From assembly GCF_013410105.1 (NCBI RefSeq), contig NZ_JACCCJ010000005.1:156190-220189 (forward strand): a stretch of DNA of 64,000 nucleotides, given 5' to 3'. Under the pieces are notes generated by a model. That model was given only the letters and a program-made list of their open reading frames with translations. It was not told where the DNA came from and did not search any database. Below, piece by piece: positions 9,655 to 18,019 of this stretch (the first letter of the stretch is position 1; every line of letters begins with the position of its first letter). This DNA comes from Sphingopyxis sp. JAI108. GTDB lineage: Bacteria; Pseudomonadota; Alphaproteobacteria; Sphingomonadales; Sphingomonadaceae. The position numbers and the translations under genes are program-made.

Positions 9655-10644
9655 TTATGCCGTTCCCCAAAAGCCTCGTGCGGGCGGCGTCAAGACACCT
9701 GTGCCGTGTCCGACGCCGCCCGGCCGATCGTTCGCCAGCCACAAGGGGCCGTCGAGATCGACGAAGGCCGATCGCGCCGCGATTATCAGCGCGGGCGCGA
9801 TCGACAGGGACGAGGAAATCATGCTGCCGGTCATCACGCCCAGCCCCGCGGCGGCGGCGGCATCGGCGAGCGCGAGCGCGCCGGTCAGCCCGCCGGTCTT
9901 GTCGAGCTTGATGTTGATGACCTGGTATTTTTCGGCGAGCGCGCCGACGTCGCCCGCGACATGCGCTGATTCATCCGCGGCGATCGGGACGAGTGGGGCG
10001 AAGCCCGCGAGCGCGTCGTCGTCGTCGGCCGGGAGTGGCTGTTCGAGCAGGTCGATGCGCAATTCGGCGAGCAGGGGCTGGAGCCGCTCGACCTCGGCGA
10101 AGGTCCAGCTTTCGTTGGGATCGACGATGACGCGCGGGGCGGGCGCTGCATTGCGCACGGTGCGGATCTGCGTTTCGGGGTCGCTGCTGTCGACCTTGAT
10201 CTTGATCAGCGGGACGCGGGCGAGCGCGCGGGCGGCGGTGCCCATCGCGGCGGGATCGTCGAGGCTGACGGTGATCGCCGTCGGGGTCGCGCCCAGCGGC
10301 GGGCGGCCGAGGCGGGCGGTGACGCATTCGCGCGACGATTTCGCCTCGAGATCCCATAGCGCGCAGTCGACCGCGTTACGCGCCGCGCCCGCGGGCATGA
10401 TGTGCTGAAGTTCGTTGCGCGTCGCGCCGGCCTCGATCGCGCCGCGTGCCTCCTCGATCGCCGCAAGCGCGCTCGCGATCGATTCGCCATAGCGCGGATA
10501 GGGCACGCCTTCGCCGCGCCCGGTGACACCGTCGCAGCCGATTTCGACCGTCACCACATCCGCGACGGTCTTGACCCCGCGCGAGATGCGGAACGGCCGG
10601 GCTAGAGGGAAAGCGTCGCTTTGCGCGGCGAGGGTTCGAAGCAT
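9655..10644 (-). CDS. dgcA: Enolase-superfamily dipeptide epimerase / N-acetyl-D-glutamate racemase (DgcA-like)
   Basis: A 329-residue member of the muconate-cycloisomerase group of the enolase superfamily. The catalytic KxK pair (K148, K150), the metal ligands D175 (VDPN), E201 (EQP) and D224 (ADES), and the opposite lysine in NIKLDKTGG (246-249) are all in place. L-Ala-D/L-Glu epimerases share these motifs. Its start (ATG 10644) lies inside the end of the DgcN-like gene, a 43-bp overlap. That pairing is what is described for the DgcN-DgcA D-glutamate route, in which DgcA racemises N-acetyl-D-glutamate to N-acetyl-L-glutamate. The cytosolic location fits the lack of a signal peptide. Cell-wall dipeptide epimerase is the main alternative. 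Confidence 0.8.
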   Translation of the reverse strand: MLRTLAAQSDAFPLARPFRISRGVKTVADVVTVEIGCDGVTGRGEGVPYPRYGESIASALAAIEEARGAIEAGATRNELQHIMPAGAARNAVDCALWDLEAKSSRECVTARLGRPPLGATPTAITVSLDDPAAMGTAARALARVPLIKIKVDSSDPETQIRTVRNAAPAPRVIVDPNESWTFAEVERLQPLLAELRIDLLEQPLPADDDDALAGFAPLVPIAADESAHVAGDVGALAEKYQVINIKLDKTGGLTGALALADAAAAAGLGVMTGSMISSSLSIAPALIIAARSAFVDLDGPLWLANDRPGGVGHGTGVLTPPARGFWGTA

Positions 10645-11639
10645 GTGGCGATCCAGTCGATGATGGGATCTACTCCCATGGAAAAGGGGTCGGTGCAGGG
10701 CAGGCCGAGCGCGTCGGCGGTCTCGGCGCACAGCCGTTCTGCCTCGGCAGGCGAAAGCTTGGAGGTATTGAGCGCGACGCCGACGGCGCGGACGCCGGGG
10801 TTGGTGAGCCCCGCGGCCTGAAGGTTCGCGTCGAGGGTCTCCCGAAGCCCGGGCATGGGATAGTGCGGCAGCCCGCGCATGTGCGGGCGCACGGGGTCGT
10901 GGCAGAGCACCAGCGCGTCGGGCTGCGCGCCGTGCAGGAGGCCCGTCGAAACCCCGGCGAAGGAGGGGTGGAAAAGCGAACCCTGACCCTCGATCAGGTC
11001 CCATCCGTCATCGTCGCGCGCGGGCGACAACTGTTCGATGGCGCCCGAGATGAAATCGGCGATCACCGCGTCGAGCGGCACGCCGCTGCCGGCGATCAGA
11101 ATGCCCGTCTGGCCCGTCGCGCGGAAATCGGCCGCCATGCCCCGCGCGCGCATCGCGCGTTCGAGGCAGAGAGTCGCGTACATCTTGCCGACCGAACAAT
11201 CGGTGCCGACGGCGAGCAGACGCTTGCCGGCGCGGCGCTTGCCATTGCCGATCGGGATGTCGGGGCGCGGATCGCGGACGTCGTGGAGCGTGCGGCCATG
11301 GCGCCTGGCCGCTTCGACCAGCGCCGGCTCGTCGCGCAGCCGGTTGTGGAGGCCGGAGGCGACGTCGAGCCCCGCCTCGATCGCCGCGACGGCATCGCGG
11401 ACGAGGTCGTCGCCCAGCTTGCCCCCCGCATTGGCGATGCCGAGCACAAGCGTCCGGGCGCCTGCGGCGACCGCTTCGGCAAAGCCCATGCGAGGCAGGC
11501 CCAGCGACAGCTCGCAATCGTCATGGCGGAATTCGCCGATACAATCGTCGGGCCGGAAAACCGCAAGGCCGCGCGACGTCTTGATGCCGACTTCGTCGTT
11601 CACATGGCCAAGATAAAGAAGATAGGGGCTGGCGATCAT
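10602..11639 (-). CDS. dgcN: DUF1611 P-loop protein, D-glutamate N-acetyltransferase (DgcN-like)
   Basis: A 345-residue DUF1611 protein. An N-terminal Rossmann-like half is followed by a P-loop half with the Walker-A-like GTDCSVGKM at 145-153 and the conserved stretches EGQGSLFHPSF and LCHDP. The family includes DgcN, described as acetylating D-glutamate to N-acetyl-D-glutamate for racemisation by DgcA. The adjacent, overlapping epimerase gene supports that reading here. Start ATG 11639 has GAGAGG at good spacing. It is the first gene of the seven-gene minus-strand run. Other DUF1611 members have no tested function, so the activity is inferred from the pairing. Confidence 0.8.
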   Translation of the reverse strand: MIASPYLLYLGHVNDEVGIKTSRGLAVFRPDDCIGEFRHDDCELSLGLPRMGFAEAVAAGARTLVLGIANAGGKLGDDLVRDAVAAIEAGLDVASGLHNRLRDEPALVEAARRHGRTLHDVRDPRPDIPIGNGKRRAGKRLLAVGTDCSVGKMYATLCLERAMRARGMAADFRATGQTGILIAGSGVPLDAVIADFISGAIEQLSPARDDDGWDLIEGQGSLFHPSFAGVSTGLLHGAQPDALVLCHDPVRPHMRGLPHYPMPGLRETLDANLQAAGLTNPGVRAVGVALNTSKLSPAEAERLCAETADALGLPCTDPFSMGVDPIIDWIATCFEPSPRKATLSL

Positions 11640-11765
11640 GAAATGCCTCTCAGGTGGGGACGCAGGCATCATGATCGAAGCATGGCGTGCGCGCGTCTTC
11701 AAAGGCGATACAGGCCCATAACCGGTGGCTATATATTCGACTAACATACTTCTGCGACAAATCTT

Positions 11766-11779
11766 GTCAGATAAATAGG
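11766..11779 (+). promoter_or_regulatory. Putative regulon operator, GATAWAT-type, before sulfatase 1
   Basis: GTCAGATAAATAGG, about 37 bp before the sulfatase start. It shares the GATAWAT core and flanks with sites in the other promoter regions of the locus and would overlap a -10 box (TAAATA at 11772-11777). Confidence 0.5.
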
Positions 11780-11815
11780 CCAATTCAATCGGGGTCGTCT
11801 GCGAGAGGGTTAAGC

Positions 11816-13573
11816 ATGAAAGTTTCGAAGTCGATAAGGCGTGCCATGCGCGGGGCTGCGGCGACCGCCGCGGCATTTGCGCTGCTCGCGGGGCCGTGCG
11901 CGCACGCGGCGACCGGGCAAGCCACGGCACGGTCCGCCGCGCCGGCACCGGCGGAGCAGGCCAAGCGCCCCAATGTGATCGTCATCCTCGTCGACGACAT
12001 GGGATTTTCGGATATCGGGCCCTATGGCAGCGAGATCGCCACGCCCAACCTCGACGCGCTGGCCAAAAACGGCCTTCGCTTCACCCAATTCTACAATACG
12101 GCGCGTTGCAGCCCGTCGCGCGCGTCGCTGCTGACGGGGCTTTATCCGCACGAAGCGGGAATGGGAGGGCTCGACAGCGCCGTGCGCGCCGGGGCGGGCG
12201 GTTTGCAGGGCCGTATCGCCGACCGCGCGGTCACGATCGCCGAGGTGCTGAAGCCCGCAGGCTATTTCACGGGAATGGCGGGTAAATGGCATATCGGCGC
12301 GCAGAACGGCACGCCGCCGAAAGAAGTGGGGTTCGACCGATCCCTCTTTCACAAGGGCGGGACCTATTTCCCGAACCAGCCGGGCCGCGAGTTCGCCATG
12401 ATCGACGGTCAGCGCACCCGGCTCGATTCGCCCGAAGTGGGCAAGGGCGAATGGTATGCGTCGGACATGCTGGTCGACTGGACCGTGCGTTTCGTTGATG
12501 AAGCGAAAGCGGAAGGAAAGCCCTTCTTCCTCTATCTGCCGTTTACCGCCGTCCATTTCCCGGTGATGGCGCCCGCCGACGAGATCGCGAAGTTCAAGGG
12601 CAAATATATGGCGGGCTGGGAAAAGCTGCGCCGCGACCGCTTCGAGCGCCAGAAGGCGATGGGGCTGATAGCCCCCGATGCGGCGCTGCCCGGCGCGCTG
12701 CCCGAAGCCTATGACTGGGACAAGATGTCGGCCGCGGACAAGGATCGGTTCGACACGATCATGGCCGTCTATGCCGCCGCGGTTTCGCGGATGGACAAGG
12801 CGGTCGGAACGCTGGTCGCCGACCTGAAGGCGCGCGGCGAGTTCGACAACACGTTGATCCTCTTCATGTCGGACAATGGCGGCAACGCCGAAAGCGGCCC
12901 CGACGGACGCACCGGCGCGGCGCCGTGGGGCGGGAAGAATTCGAACGTCTTCGTCGGGCTCAACTGGGCGACACTCCAGAACACGCCGTTCCGCTATTTC
13001 AAACATTATGCCGAGGAAGGCGGGATCGCGACTCCGCTGATCGCATCGTGGCCCGCCGGGATCGACGCGAAGGCTCGCGGCACGATGGTGCGCGAGCCCG
13101 GCCATCTGGTCGACGTGATGCCGACGCTCGTCGAACTCGCGGGCGCCAAATATCCGGCGCGCTTCGACGGGCACGACATCCGCCCGATGTCGGGGCGCAG
13201 CTTTGCCGGCGCGTTCGAAGGCGAGGCACTGACGCGCAGCGTGCCGATATTCTGGGAGCATGAGGGCAACAAGGCGGTGCGTGACGGCAAGTGGAAGCTG
13301 GTCGCGCAATTCGGCACGCCCTGGCAGCTTTATGACATGAGCAGCGACCGGACCGAGACGCGCGACCTTGCCGCCGCGCACCCCGACATCGCCGCGCGCA
13401 TGGCGAAGCAGTGGGAGGACTGGGCCGCGAAAAGCTTCGTCGACCCGTGGCCGAGGAAGGTCGACGGCGGCGTGGTGAAGGGCCGGCTGGAAGGCGGCAA
13501 GGCGCCGGGACCGGGTAAAGGCAAGCGCGGCAAGGGGAAGCGCAAGCGTGCGCGGGCCGCGGCGGGCGAATGA
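11816..13573 (+). CDS. Type I sulfatase (S1 family), CSPSR
   Basis: Exported formylglycine-dependent sulfatase (585 aa), alkaline-phosphatase superfamily, resembling the AtsA/arylsulfatase group (S1_4-like). It has a signal peptide (residues 1-31), RPNVIVILVDDMGFSD (metal aspartates near 60-61), C98-S-P-S-R as the formylglycine site, GKWH, and SDNGG. Start ATG 11816 follows GAGAGGG. An upstream in-frame start is not supported, because the signal peptide begins here. The last 30 or so residues are unusual: very rich in Gly, Lys and Arg (GKGKRGKGKRKRAR). It is closely related to the sulfatase at 53636-55354. Substrate position is unknown; galactan sulfate is inferred from context. Confidence 0.92.
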   Translation: MKVSKSIRRAMRGAAATAAAFALLAGPCAHAATGQATARSAAPAPAEQAKRPNVIVILVDDMGFSDIGPYGSEIATPNLDALAKNGLRFTQFYNTARCSPSRASLLTGLYPHEAGMGGLDSAVRAGAGGLQGRIADRAVTIAEVLKPAGYFTGMAGKWHIGAQNGTPPKEVGFDRSLFHKGGTYFPNQPGREFAMIDGQRTRLDSPEVGKGEWYASDMLVDWTVRFVDEAKAEGKPFFLYLPFTAVHFPVMAPADEIAKFKGKYMAGWEKLRRDRFERQKAMGLIAPDAALPGALPEAYDWDKMSAADKDRFDTIMAVYAAAVSRMDKAVGTLVADLKARGEFDNTLILFMSDNGGNAESGPDGRTGAAPWGGKNSNVFVGLNWATLQNTPFRYFKHYAEEGGIATPLIASWPAGIDAKARGTMVREPGHLVDVMPTLVELAGAKYPARFDGHDIRPMSGRSFAGAFEGEALTRSVPIFWEHEGNKAVRDGKWKLVAQFGTPWQLYDMSSDRTETRDLAAAHPDIAARMAKQWEDWAAKSFVDPWPRKVDGGVVKGRLEGGKAPGPGKGKRGKGKRKRARAAAGE

Positions 13574-13605
13574 CGCGCACGGCGCCCGGTGCGCCCCAAA
13601 AAGAA

Positions 13606-13635
13606 GCCCGCAATCGCCAGGTGGCGATTGCGGGC
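13606..13635. terminator. Bidirectional rho-independent terminator
   Basis: Perfect 13-bp stem (13606-13618 with 13623-13635) around a 4-nt loop, with an A-rich run on the left that gives a T-tract for minus-strand transcripts. It lies between convergent sulfatase and TonB-receptor genes. Confidence 0.8.
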
Positions 13636-13659
13636 CAATGGGACCCAAGGAGGTTGGGA

Positions 13660-16380
13660 TCAGAAGCGGAAGCGGACGCCGACGCGGTAGATCGTCTCGA
13701 GGAAACGCGTCTGCCACGGATAGCTGTGGCCCTCGGCGTCATATTGCCGGCGGTTCGTTGCCGCCGCGCCGAGCAGGTTCGTCGCGCTGAACGCGATCGT
13801 CACATTCTTCGTCGGATCGAGCGTCGCGTTGAAGTCGAGGCTGCCGCGGCCATCCTCGATGATCGGTGTTGTCGGGCCGAGCACCGCATTCCCGAGCAAC
13901 GGATCGTTGACCCGGTTATAATCGGCCACGAAGTCCGAACGGTAGTTATACGAAAGCCGGGCCGAGAAGGACTGGTTCTCGTAAAAGACCGACGCGTTCG
14001 CGATATGGTTCGACACACCGGCGATCCGCTGCTTGCCCGGCAGGGTCGCGGCCAGCGCATCGGGCAATTCGGTTCCATGGTCGATATAGGTATAGTTCGC
14101 GAGGACACCGAAATTCTGCAGCCATTCGGGCAGTTGCGGGAAGCGCAGGAAGGTGCGGAACGCCGCTTCGATGCCGCGCAGGCGGCCTTCGCCGCCGTTG
14201 AACGGACGTGTGACGCGCAGCCGGCCGAATTCGGCGTCGTCGATATCGGTCGTGAAATCGGAGATGAAGCCGGTCACGTCGCGCTGGAAGGCGCCGAAGG
14301 TCAGCGAGCCGCCGCGCGAGAAATACCATTCGAGCGACGCGTCGTAATTCTGCGACTTGATCGGATCGAGGTCGGCGTTGCCGCCCGAAGCATTGCGGAC
14401 GCAATCGACATCGTTCGGATCGGTGTTGCAGATCGCCGAAGGCGCGCCGATGGTCAGCGACGGGTTGAGGTCGCCGAAACCGGGACGCGTGCGCGTTTCG
14501 GTGAAAGCGAGGCGGAGTTGCAGCTTCGGTGCCAGGCGAATGCGCGCGCTGATGTTGGGCAGGAAGTCGGTGTAGCTATTCGACTGCGACACCGGCGTCA
14601 CCGTGGTAACGCCGCCCGTTGTTACCCGGTCAAAGCCGTTGATTTCGGTCTCGGTGCGAACGGCGCGCAAGCCGACGAGGCCGTCGACCGTCATGCTGCC
14701 GATGTCGAAGGCATAGCGGCCCTGGACATAGCCCGCATATCCCTTTTCGTTGCCGAAATAGACCCGGTCGAGCGGCGGGACTTCGGTGCGGTCGCCCGTG
14801 AGGTCGCGCAGGAAGTCCAGATTGTCCATGATGCTGTCGGTGGTCGGGGTCAGGAAAACGCGCGTGACCGGCACCTTGTCGCCGCGAAAGCCCGGTGCGA
14901 CGGTGCTGTATTCGAGCGGCAGCAGCGAATAGAATTGGCCGGCGGGCGCGTTGCCGCTTTCCGAATAATTGGCGAAATCGAAGTCGCGGCTGTTGAAGCG
15001 GACGCCGGCCTGGACGTTGGTAATGCCCGTCGGCCCCATCCGGTAATCGAGGTCGAGCCGCCCCTGCCAGTCGCGGCCGTGGTTGCGCTCGCCATTCTCG
15101 CCGAGCCCCACCATGCGATAGCGCGACGGGTCGTTGACGGGGAAATCGTCGACGACGACGGTGCCGCCACCGGCGCCGATATCGGTGTCGAAATCATAGG
15201 TGCGCGTCGGTTGCGGGACGACGAGCGAATAGTTGAACTGCGTCGTCCGCCGCGTGAAGGTCGAATCGGTGAAGGCGACGTCGCCCGTGATCTTCAGCCC
15301 GTCGCGCTTCCAGATAAAGCCGGTGCCCGCCTGATAGGTGTCGGTCTTTCCCGTCACGACATTCTGGTTGCCGGTCGGGATGCCGCCGGCAGTCGCCGTC
15401 ATGCTCTTGACCTGGTTGGTGCCGGAGAACAGTTCGATGTCGCTCAGATTGGCCTGCACGCCCGAGTTGATCTGGAGGTTGCTGCCATAGCCGCTGCTCC
15501 GATAGCCTTGGAACAGGAAGTCGGCATAAAATTCGAGTTCGTTGCTCGGCCGCCATTGCAGCGCGGTCGCCACCGACGGGCGATAGCGGTCGGCGGTGTT
15601 ATAGTTGATGTTGACGAACGACGGATAACGGATCGTGCCGAGCCCGGGCACGTTGTTGCGCACGAGGATCGCCTGCGCGACGTTGCGCGAGGAATCGAGG
15701 AATTTGAGGTCGGTGTAGGATCCCTCGATCAAGAAGCCGATCTCGCCGATCCCCGTGTCCCACCGTTTGCTGAGGAGGAGGTTTGCGTCGACGCCCAGCT
15801 TTTGCGATTGCTTCCAATGCACCCCGCTGATGCCGCCCGCGATGCGGTCGCCTTTGAAGTCGAGCGGTTTGCGGGCACGCACGTCGATCAGGCCCGCGAC
15901 GCCGGGTTCGAGCAGATTGGCACTGCCCGATTTATAGACGTCGAGGCGCGCGATGCTGCTCGACGGGAAATCCTGGAGCGCGACGGCGCGGCCCTGGCCG
16001 GTGAAGAGTTCGCGCCCGTTGTATGTCGTCGCGATATTGGGCAGGCCGCGCACGCGGGTGCCGGCGGCGGTGCCATTAGCATAATCGACCTGGACGCCGG
16101 TGATGCGCGCGAGCGATTCGGTCGCGGTGACGTCGGGCAGCTTGCCGATATCCTCGGCCACGATCGAATCGACGATCTGGTCCGAATCCTCCTTGATCGC
16201 CTGCGAGGTTTCGAGGCTGCGCTGAATTGCGGTGACGACGATCGCGTCGTCGGCCTGCGGATCTTCGGGCGCCGAGTCGACGGTGACCTGCCCGTCCTGG
16301 TCCTGTGCCAGCGCCGCCGAAGGCATGGCGATGAGCCCCAAGGCCGATGTCGTGCACGCCAGGATTATCTTGTTTCGCAT
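13660..16380 (-). CDS. TonB-dependent outer-membrane receptor
   Basis: A 906-residue receptor with signal peptide MRNKIILACTTSALGLIAMPSAALAQ, TonB box DAIVVTAIQ, plug (SLARITGVQVDYANGTAAGTRVRGLPN) and barrel ending YRVGVRFRF. Start ATG 16380 follows GGGGGAGAAG. It lies 86 bp after a sulfatase gene on the same strand and has its own candidate operator in that gap. Probable role: uptake of sulfated galacto-oligosaccharides into the periplasm, where the exported sulfatases and hydrolases work. The ligand is inferred only from neighbours. Confidence 0.92.
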   Translation of the reverse strand: MRNKIILACTTSALGLIAMPSAALAQDQDGQVTVDSAPEDPQADDAIVVTAIQRSLETSQAIKEDSDQIVDSIVAEDIGKLPDVTATESLARITGVQVDYANGTAAGTRVRGLPNIATTYNGRELFTGQGRAVALQDFPSSSIARLDVYKSGSANLLEPGVAGLIDVRARKPLDFKGDRIAGGISGVHWKQSQKLGVDANLLLSKRWDTGIGEIGFLIEGSYTDLKFLDSSRNVAQAILVRNNVPGLGTIRYPSFVNINYNTADRYRPSVATALQWRPSNELEFYADFLFQGYRSSGYGSNLQINSGVQANLSDIELFSGTNQVKSMTATAGGIPTGNQNVVTGKTDTYQAGTGFIWKRDGLKITGDVAFTDSTFTRRTTQFNYSLVVPQPTRTYDFDTDIGAGGGTVVVDDFPVNDPSRYRMVGLGENGERNHGRDWQGRLDLDYRMGPTGITNVQAGVRFNSRDFDFANYSESGNAPAGQFYSLLPLEYSTVAPGFRGDKVPVTRVFLTPTTDSIMDNLDFLRDLTGDRTEVPPLDRVYFGNEKGYAGYVQGRYAFDIGSMTVDGLVGLRAVRTETEINGFDRVTTGGVTTVTPVSQSNSYTDFLPNISARIRLAPKLQLRLAFTETRTRPGFGDLNPSLTIGAPSAICNTDPNDVDCVRNASGGNADLDPIKSQNYDASLEWYFSRGGSLTFGAFQRDVTGFISDFTTDIDDAEFGRLRVTRPFNGGEGRLRGIEAAFRTFLRFPQLPEWLQNFGVLANYTYIDHGTELPDALAATLPGKQRIAGVSNHIANASVFYENQSFSARLSYNYRSDFVADYNRVNDPLLGNAVLGPTTPIIEDGRGSLDFNATLDPTKNVTIAFSATNLLGAAATNRRQYDAEGHSYPWQTRFLETIYRVGVRFRF

Positions 16381-16402
16381 TGTGAACTTCTCCCCCTTCA
16401 AA

Positions 16403-16416
16403 TCTGATATGTATAG
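16403..16416 (+). promoter_or_regulatory. Putative regulon operator before TonB receptor
   Basis: TCTGATATGTATAG in the 86-bp gap upstream of the receptor gene (minus strand); near-match to the locus-wide site. A second AT-rich near-match, ATGATAAAA, follows at about 16424. Confidence 0.4.
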
Positions 16417-16466
16417 AATTAATATGATAAAATTCGGCGCGAAGCCGCCGGTTAGCTGCCCGTGCG

Positions 16467-17924
16467 CTATCTGGCGCGGCGCCGGGGAAAGGCTGGTTGC
16501 GGCAAGCTCGCGATCCACTTCGAAAGCTTCGCCGACAGCTTGGCGGCGGTCGCGGGATCTTCGGTCTTTCGATCACGCTGTTCCCGCCGATCCTCTTCGA
16601 TATTGTAGAGTTCGGCGCCACCGCCGTCGGCGTTCATCAACAGCTTCCACGGGCCCGAGCGGATCGAATAGAGCGGGCCGAAGGCTTCGCCGCCGGGGCG
16701 TGCGATATGGCTGTAGATGTCGGGGCGCGTGGCGATCGGCTGGCCGCGCCAGGCGGCGGACATATCGATGCCGTCGATCCCCGCTGGCTTTTCGGCGCCG
16801 GTGATGGCCGCGAGGGTCGGAAGCAGGTCGACCGCCTGCGTCACGCTCTGTGCGTCGCGGCCGCCGCCGGCGATATGGCCGGGCCAGCGCACGATCAGAG
16901 GCTGGCGTATTCCGCCTTCGTACAGGCTCGCTTTCCGGCCGCGATAGGGCGCCGCCGACCCCGGGGTATCGGCGCCGATGGTGGGGCCGTTGTCGGAGGT
17001 GAAGACGATCAGCGTATCGTCAAGCTCGCCGGCCTGCCGCAGCCCATCGACGAGCCGGCCGATCTCGGCATCCATCGCGACGAGCACGGCGAGGAACTGG
17101 TCCTCGCGCGGCGTGGCGCCCTTGCCCTTGGTCGCGGCGAGCTGCGCGGCGCTGGGCACCCACGGCGTGTGCATGTCGGTCAGCCACAGCTGCGCGAACC
17201 ACGGACGGTCCTTGCTGCGCCCCACGAAATCGATCGTCTTGTCGATGAAGCGGCCGGTGATCTCGGCGCGCGGCAGCCATTCGACCGGGCCCTGTCCCAG
17301 TTCGGCGCTCTGCTGGCCCAGCTTGTTGGTAAGGTCGGTCGGCAGGACGCGCGGGCCGAGGCCTTCCCATTGAGTATAGCTTTCGTCGAAGCCATAGGCT
17401 GACGGCAGCGGCGCGTCGCCGATGTCGCGCCCGCCACCGAGGTGCCATTTGCCGAAATGGCCGGTAGCATAGCCGGCCTGTCGCATCAGGCGCGGCAGCA
17501 TGGGGAGCGACGGGTCGAGCCAGTCGGCCTGCCCGAAGTTACGGTTGCGCTTGCGATCGTGGATATAGGTCACGAAACGATCGCGGGCAGGGAAGCGACC
17601 GGTCATGAAGCCGGCGCGCGAGGGCGAACAGATCGGCGCGGCATCGTAGAATTGCGTCATCACCATGCCGTCGCGGGCGAGCGCGTCGATGTTCGGCGTC
17701 GCAACCAGCTTGTTGCCGGTCAGCGACAGGTCGGCATATCCCATGTCATCGATCAGGATGAAGAGGATGTTCGGCTGCCGCGCCGGCGCGTGCGGAGCCG
17801 ATTTCGCTGGCGTGTCAGCGGGGGCGACGCCATGGGCGGGTGCCACGCCGGCGCCGAGCATCGCGAAAAGGGCGGCCCCTGCCGCCCCGATCGCCCATCT
17901 CCGCGTGTGCCGTGCCGATTTCAT
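16467..17924 (-). CDS. Type I sulfatase, CSPSR
   Basis: Exported sulfatase (485 aa) with signal peptide in residues 1-33, QPNILFILIDDMGYAD, formylglycine motif C99-S-P-S-R within PICSPSRAGFMTGRFP, GKWHLGGGRDIGDAP and TSDNGP. ATG 17924 is preferred over a start at 17954 because GGGAGG lies just upstream. It belongs with the two sulfatases at 41000 and 49024 (shared GGRDI.DAP and FEGLGPRVL segments). Unlike them, it keeps proline at the third motif position. It is transcribed toward the TonB receptor and divergent from the unassigned hydrolase. The target sulfate position is unknown. Confidence 0.92.
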   Translation of the reverse strand: MKSARHTRRWAIGAAGAALFAMLGAGVAPAHGVAPADTPAKSAPHAPARQPNILFILIDDMGYADLSLTGNKLVATPNIDALARDGMVMTQFYDAAPICSPSRAGFMTGRFPARDRFVTYIHDRKRNRNFGQADWLDPSLPMLPRLMRQAGYATGHFGKWHLGGGRDIGDAPLPSAYGFDESYTQWEGLGPRVLPTDLTNKLGQQSAELGQGPVEWLPRAEITGRFIDKTIDFVGRSKDRPWFAQLWLTDMHTPWVPSAAQLAATKGKGATPREDQFLAVLVAMDAEIGRLVDGLRQAGELDDTLIVFTSDNGPTIGADTPGSAAPYRGRKASLYEGGIRQPLIVRWPGHIAGGGRDAQSVTQAVDLLPTLAAITGAEKPAGIDGIDMSAAWRGQPIATRPDIYSHIARPGGEAFGPLYSIRSGPWKLLMNADGGGAELYNIEEDRREQRDRKTEDPATAAKLSAKLSKWIASLPQPAFPRRRAR

Positions 17925-17964
17925 CCATTCCTCCCTTGCCCGGCTGTACGCCATCGTTATATCT

Positions 17965-17979
17965 GTATTATCGTATAAT
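17965..17979 (-). promoter_or_regulatory. Putative operator in divergent promoter region
   Basis: On the minus strand ATTATACGATAATAC; the GATAAT part overlaps the -10 box of the sulfatase promoter. It lies between two divergent genes, so one site could serve both. Confidence 0.5.
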
Positions 17980-17992
17980 TAAGATGAGTCAA
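17965..17992 (-). promoter_or_regulatory. Putative sigma-70-type promoter for sulfatase 2
   Basis: TTGACT (17992-17987) and TAATAC (17970-17965), 16-nt spacer, minus strand. The layout matches the candidate promoters at 42572-42599 and 29606-29633. Confidence 0.55.
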
Positions 17993-18019
17993 GGTTTCAG
18001 CACAGAACGGGAGGGCGAA

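Noticed and set aside
9655..10644. Reading the enolase-superfamily gene as an anhydrogalactonate cycloisomerase of the galactan route
   Set aside because: Motifs and the overlapping DUF1611 partner fit dipeptide epimerase/DgcA better, and it lies in the D-amino-acid run without the regulon operator.
13570..16407. Long plus-strand open frame antisense to the second TonB receptor
   Set aside because: Same codon-position shadow effect; no recognisable domain and no ribosome site.
17984..18019. Upstream in-frame ATG for the first unassigned hydrolase
   Set aside because: It would put 12 extra residues before a normal signal peptide; the ribosome site fits ATG 18020.
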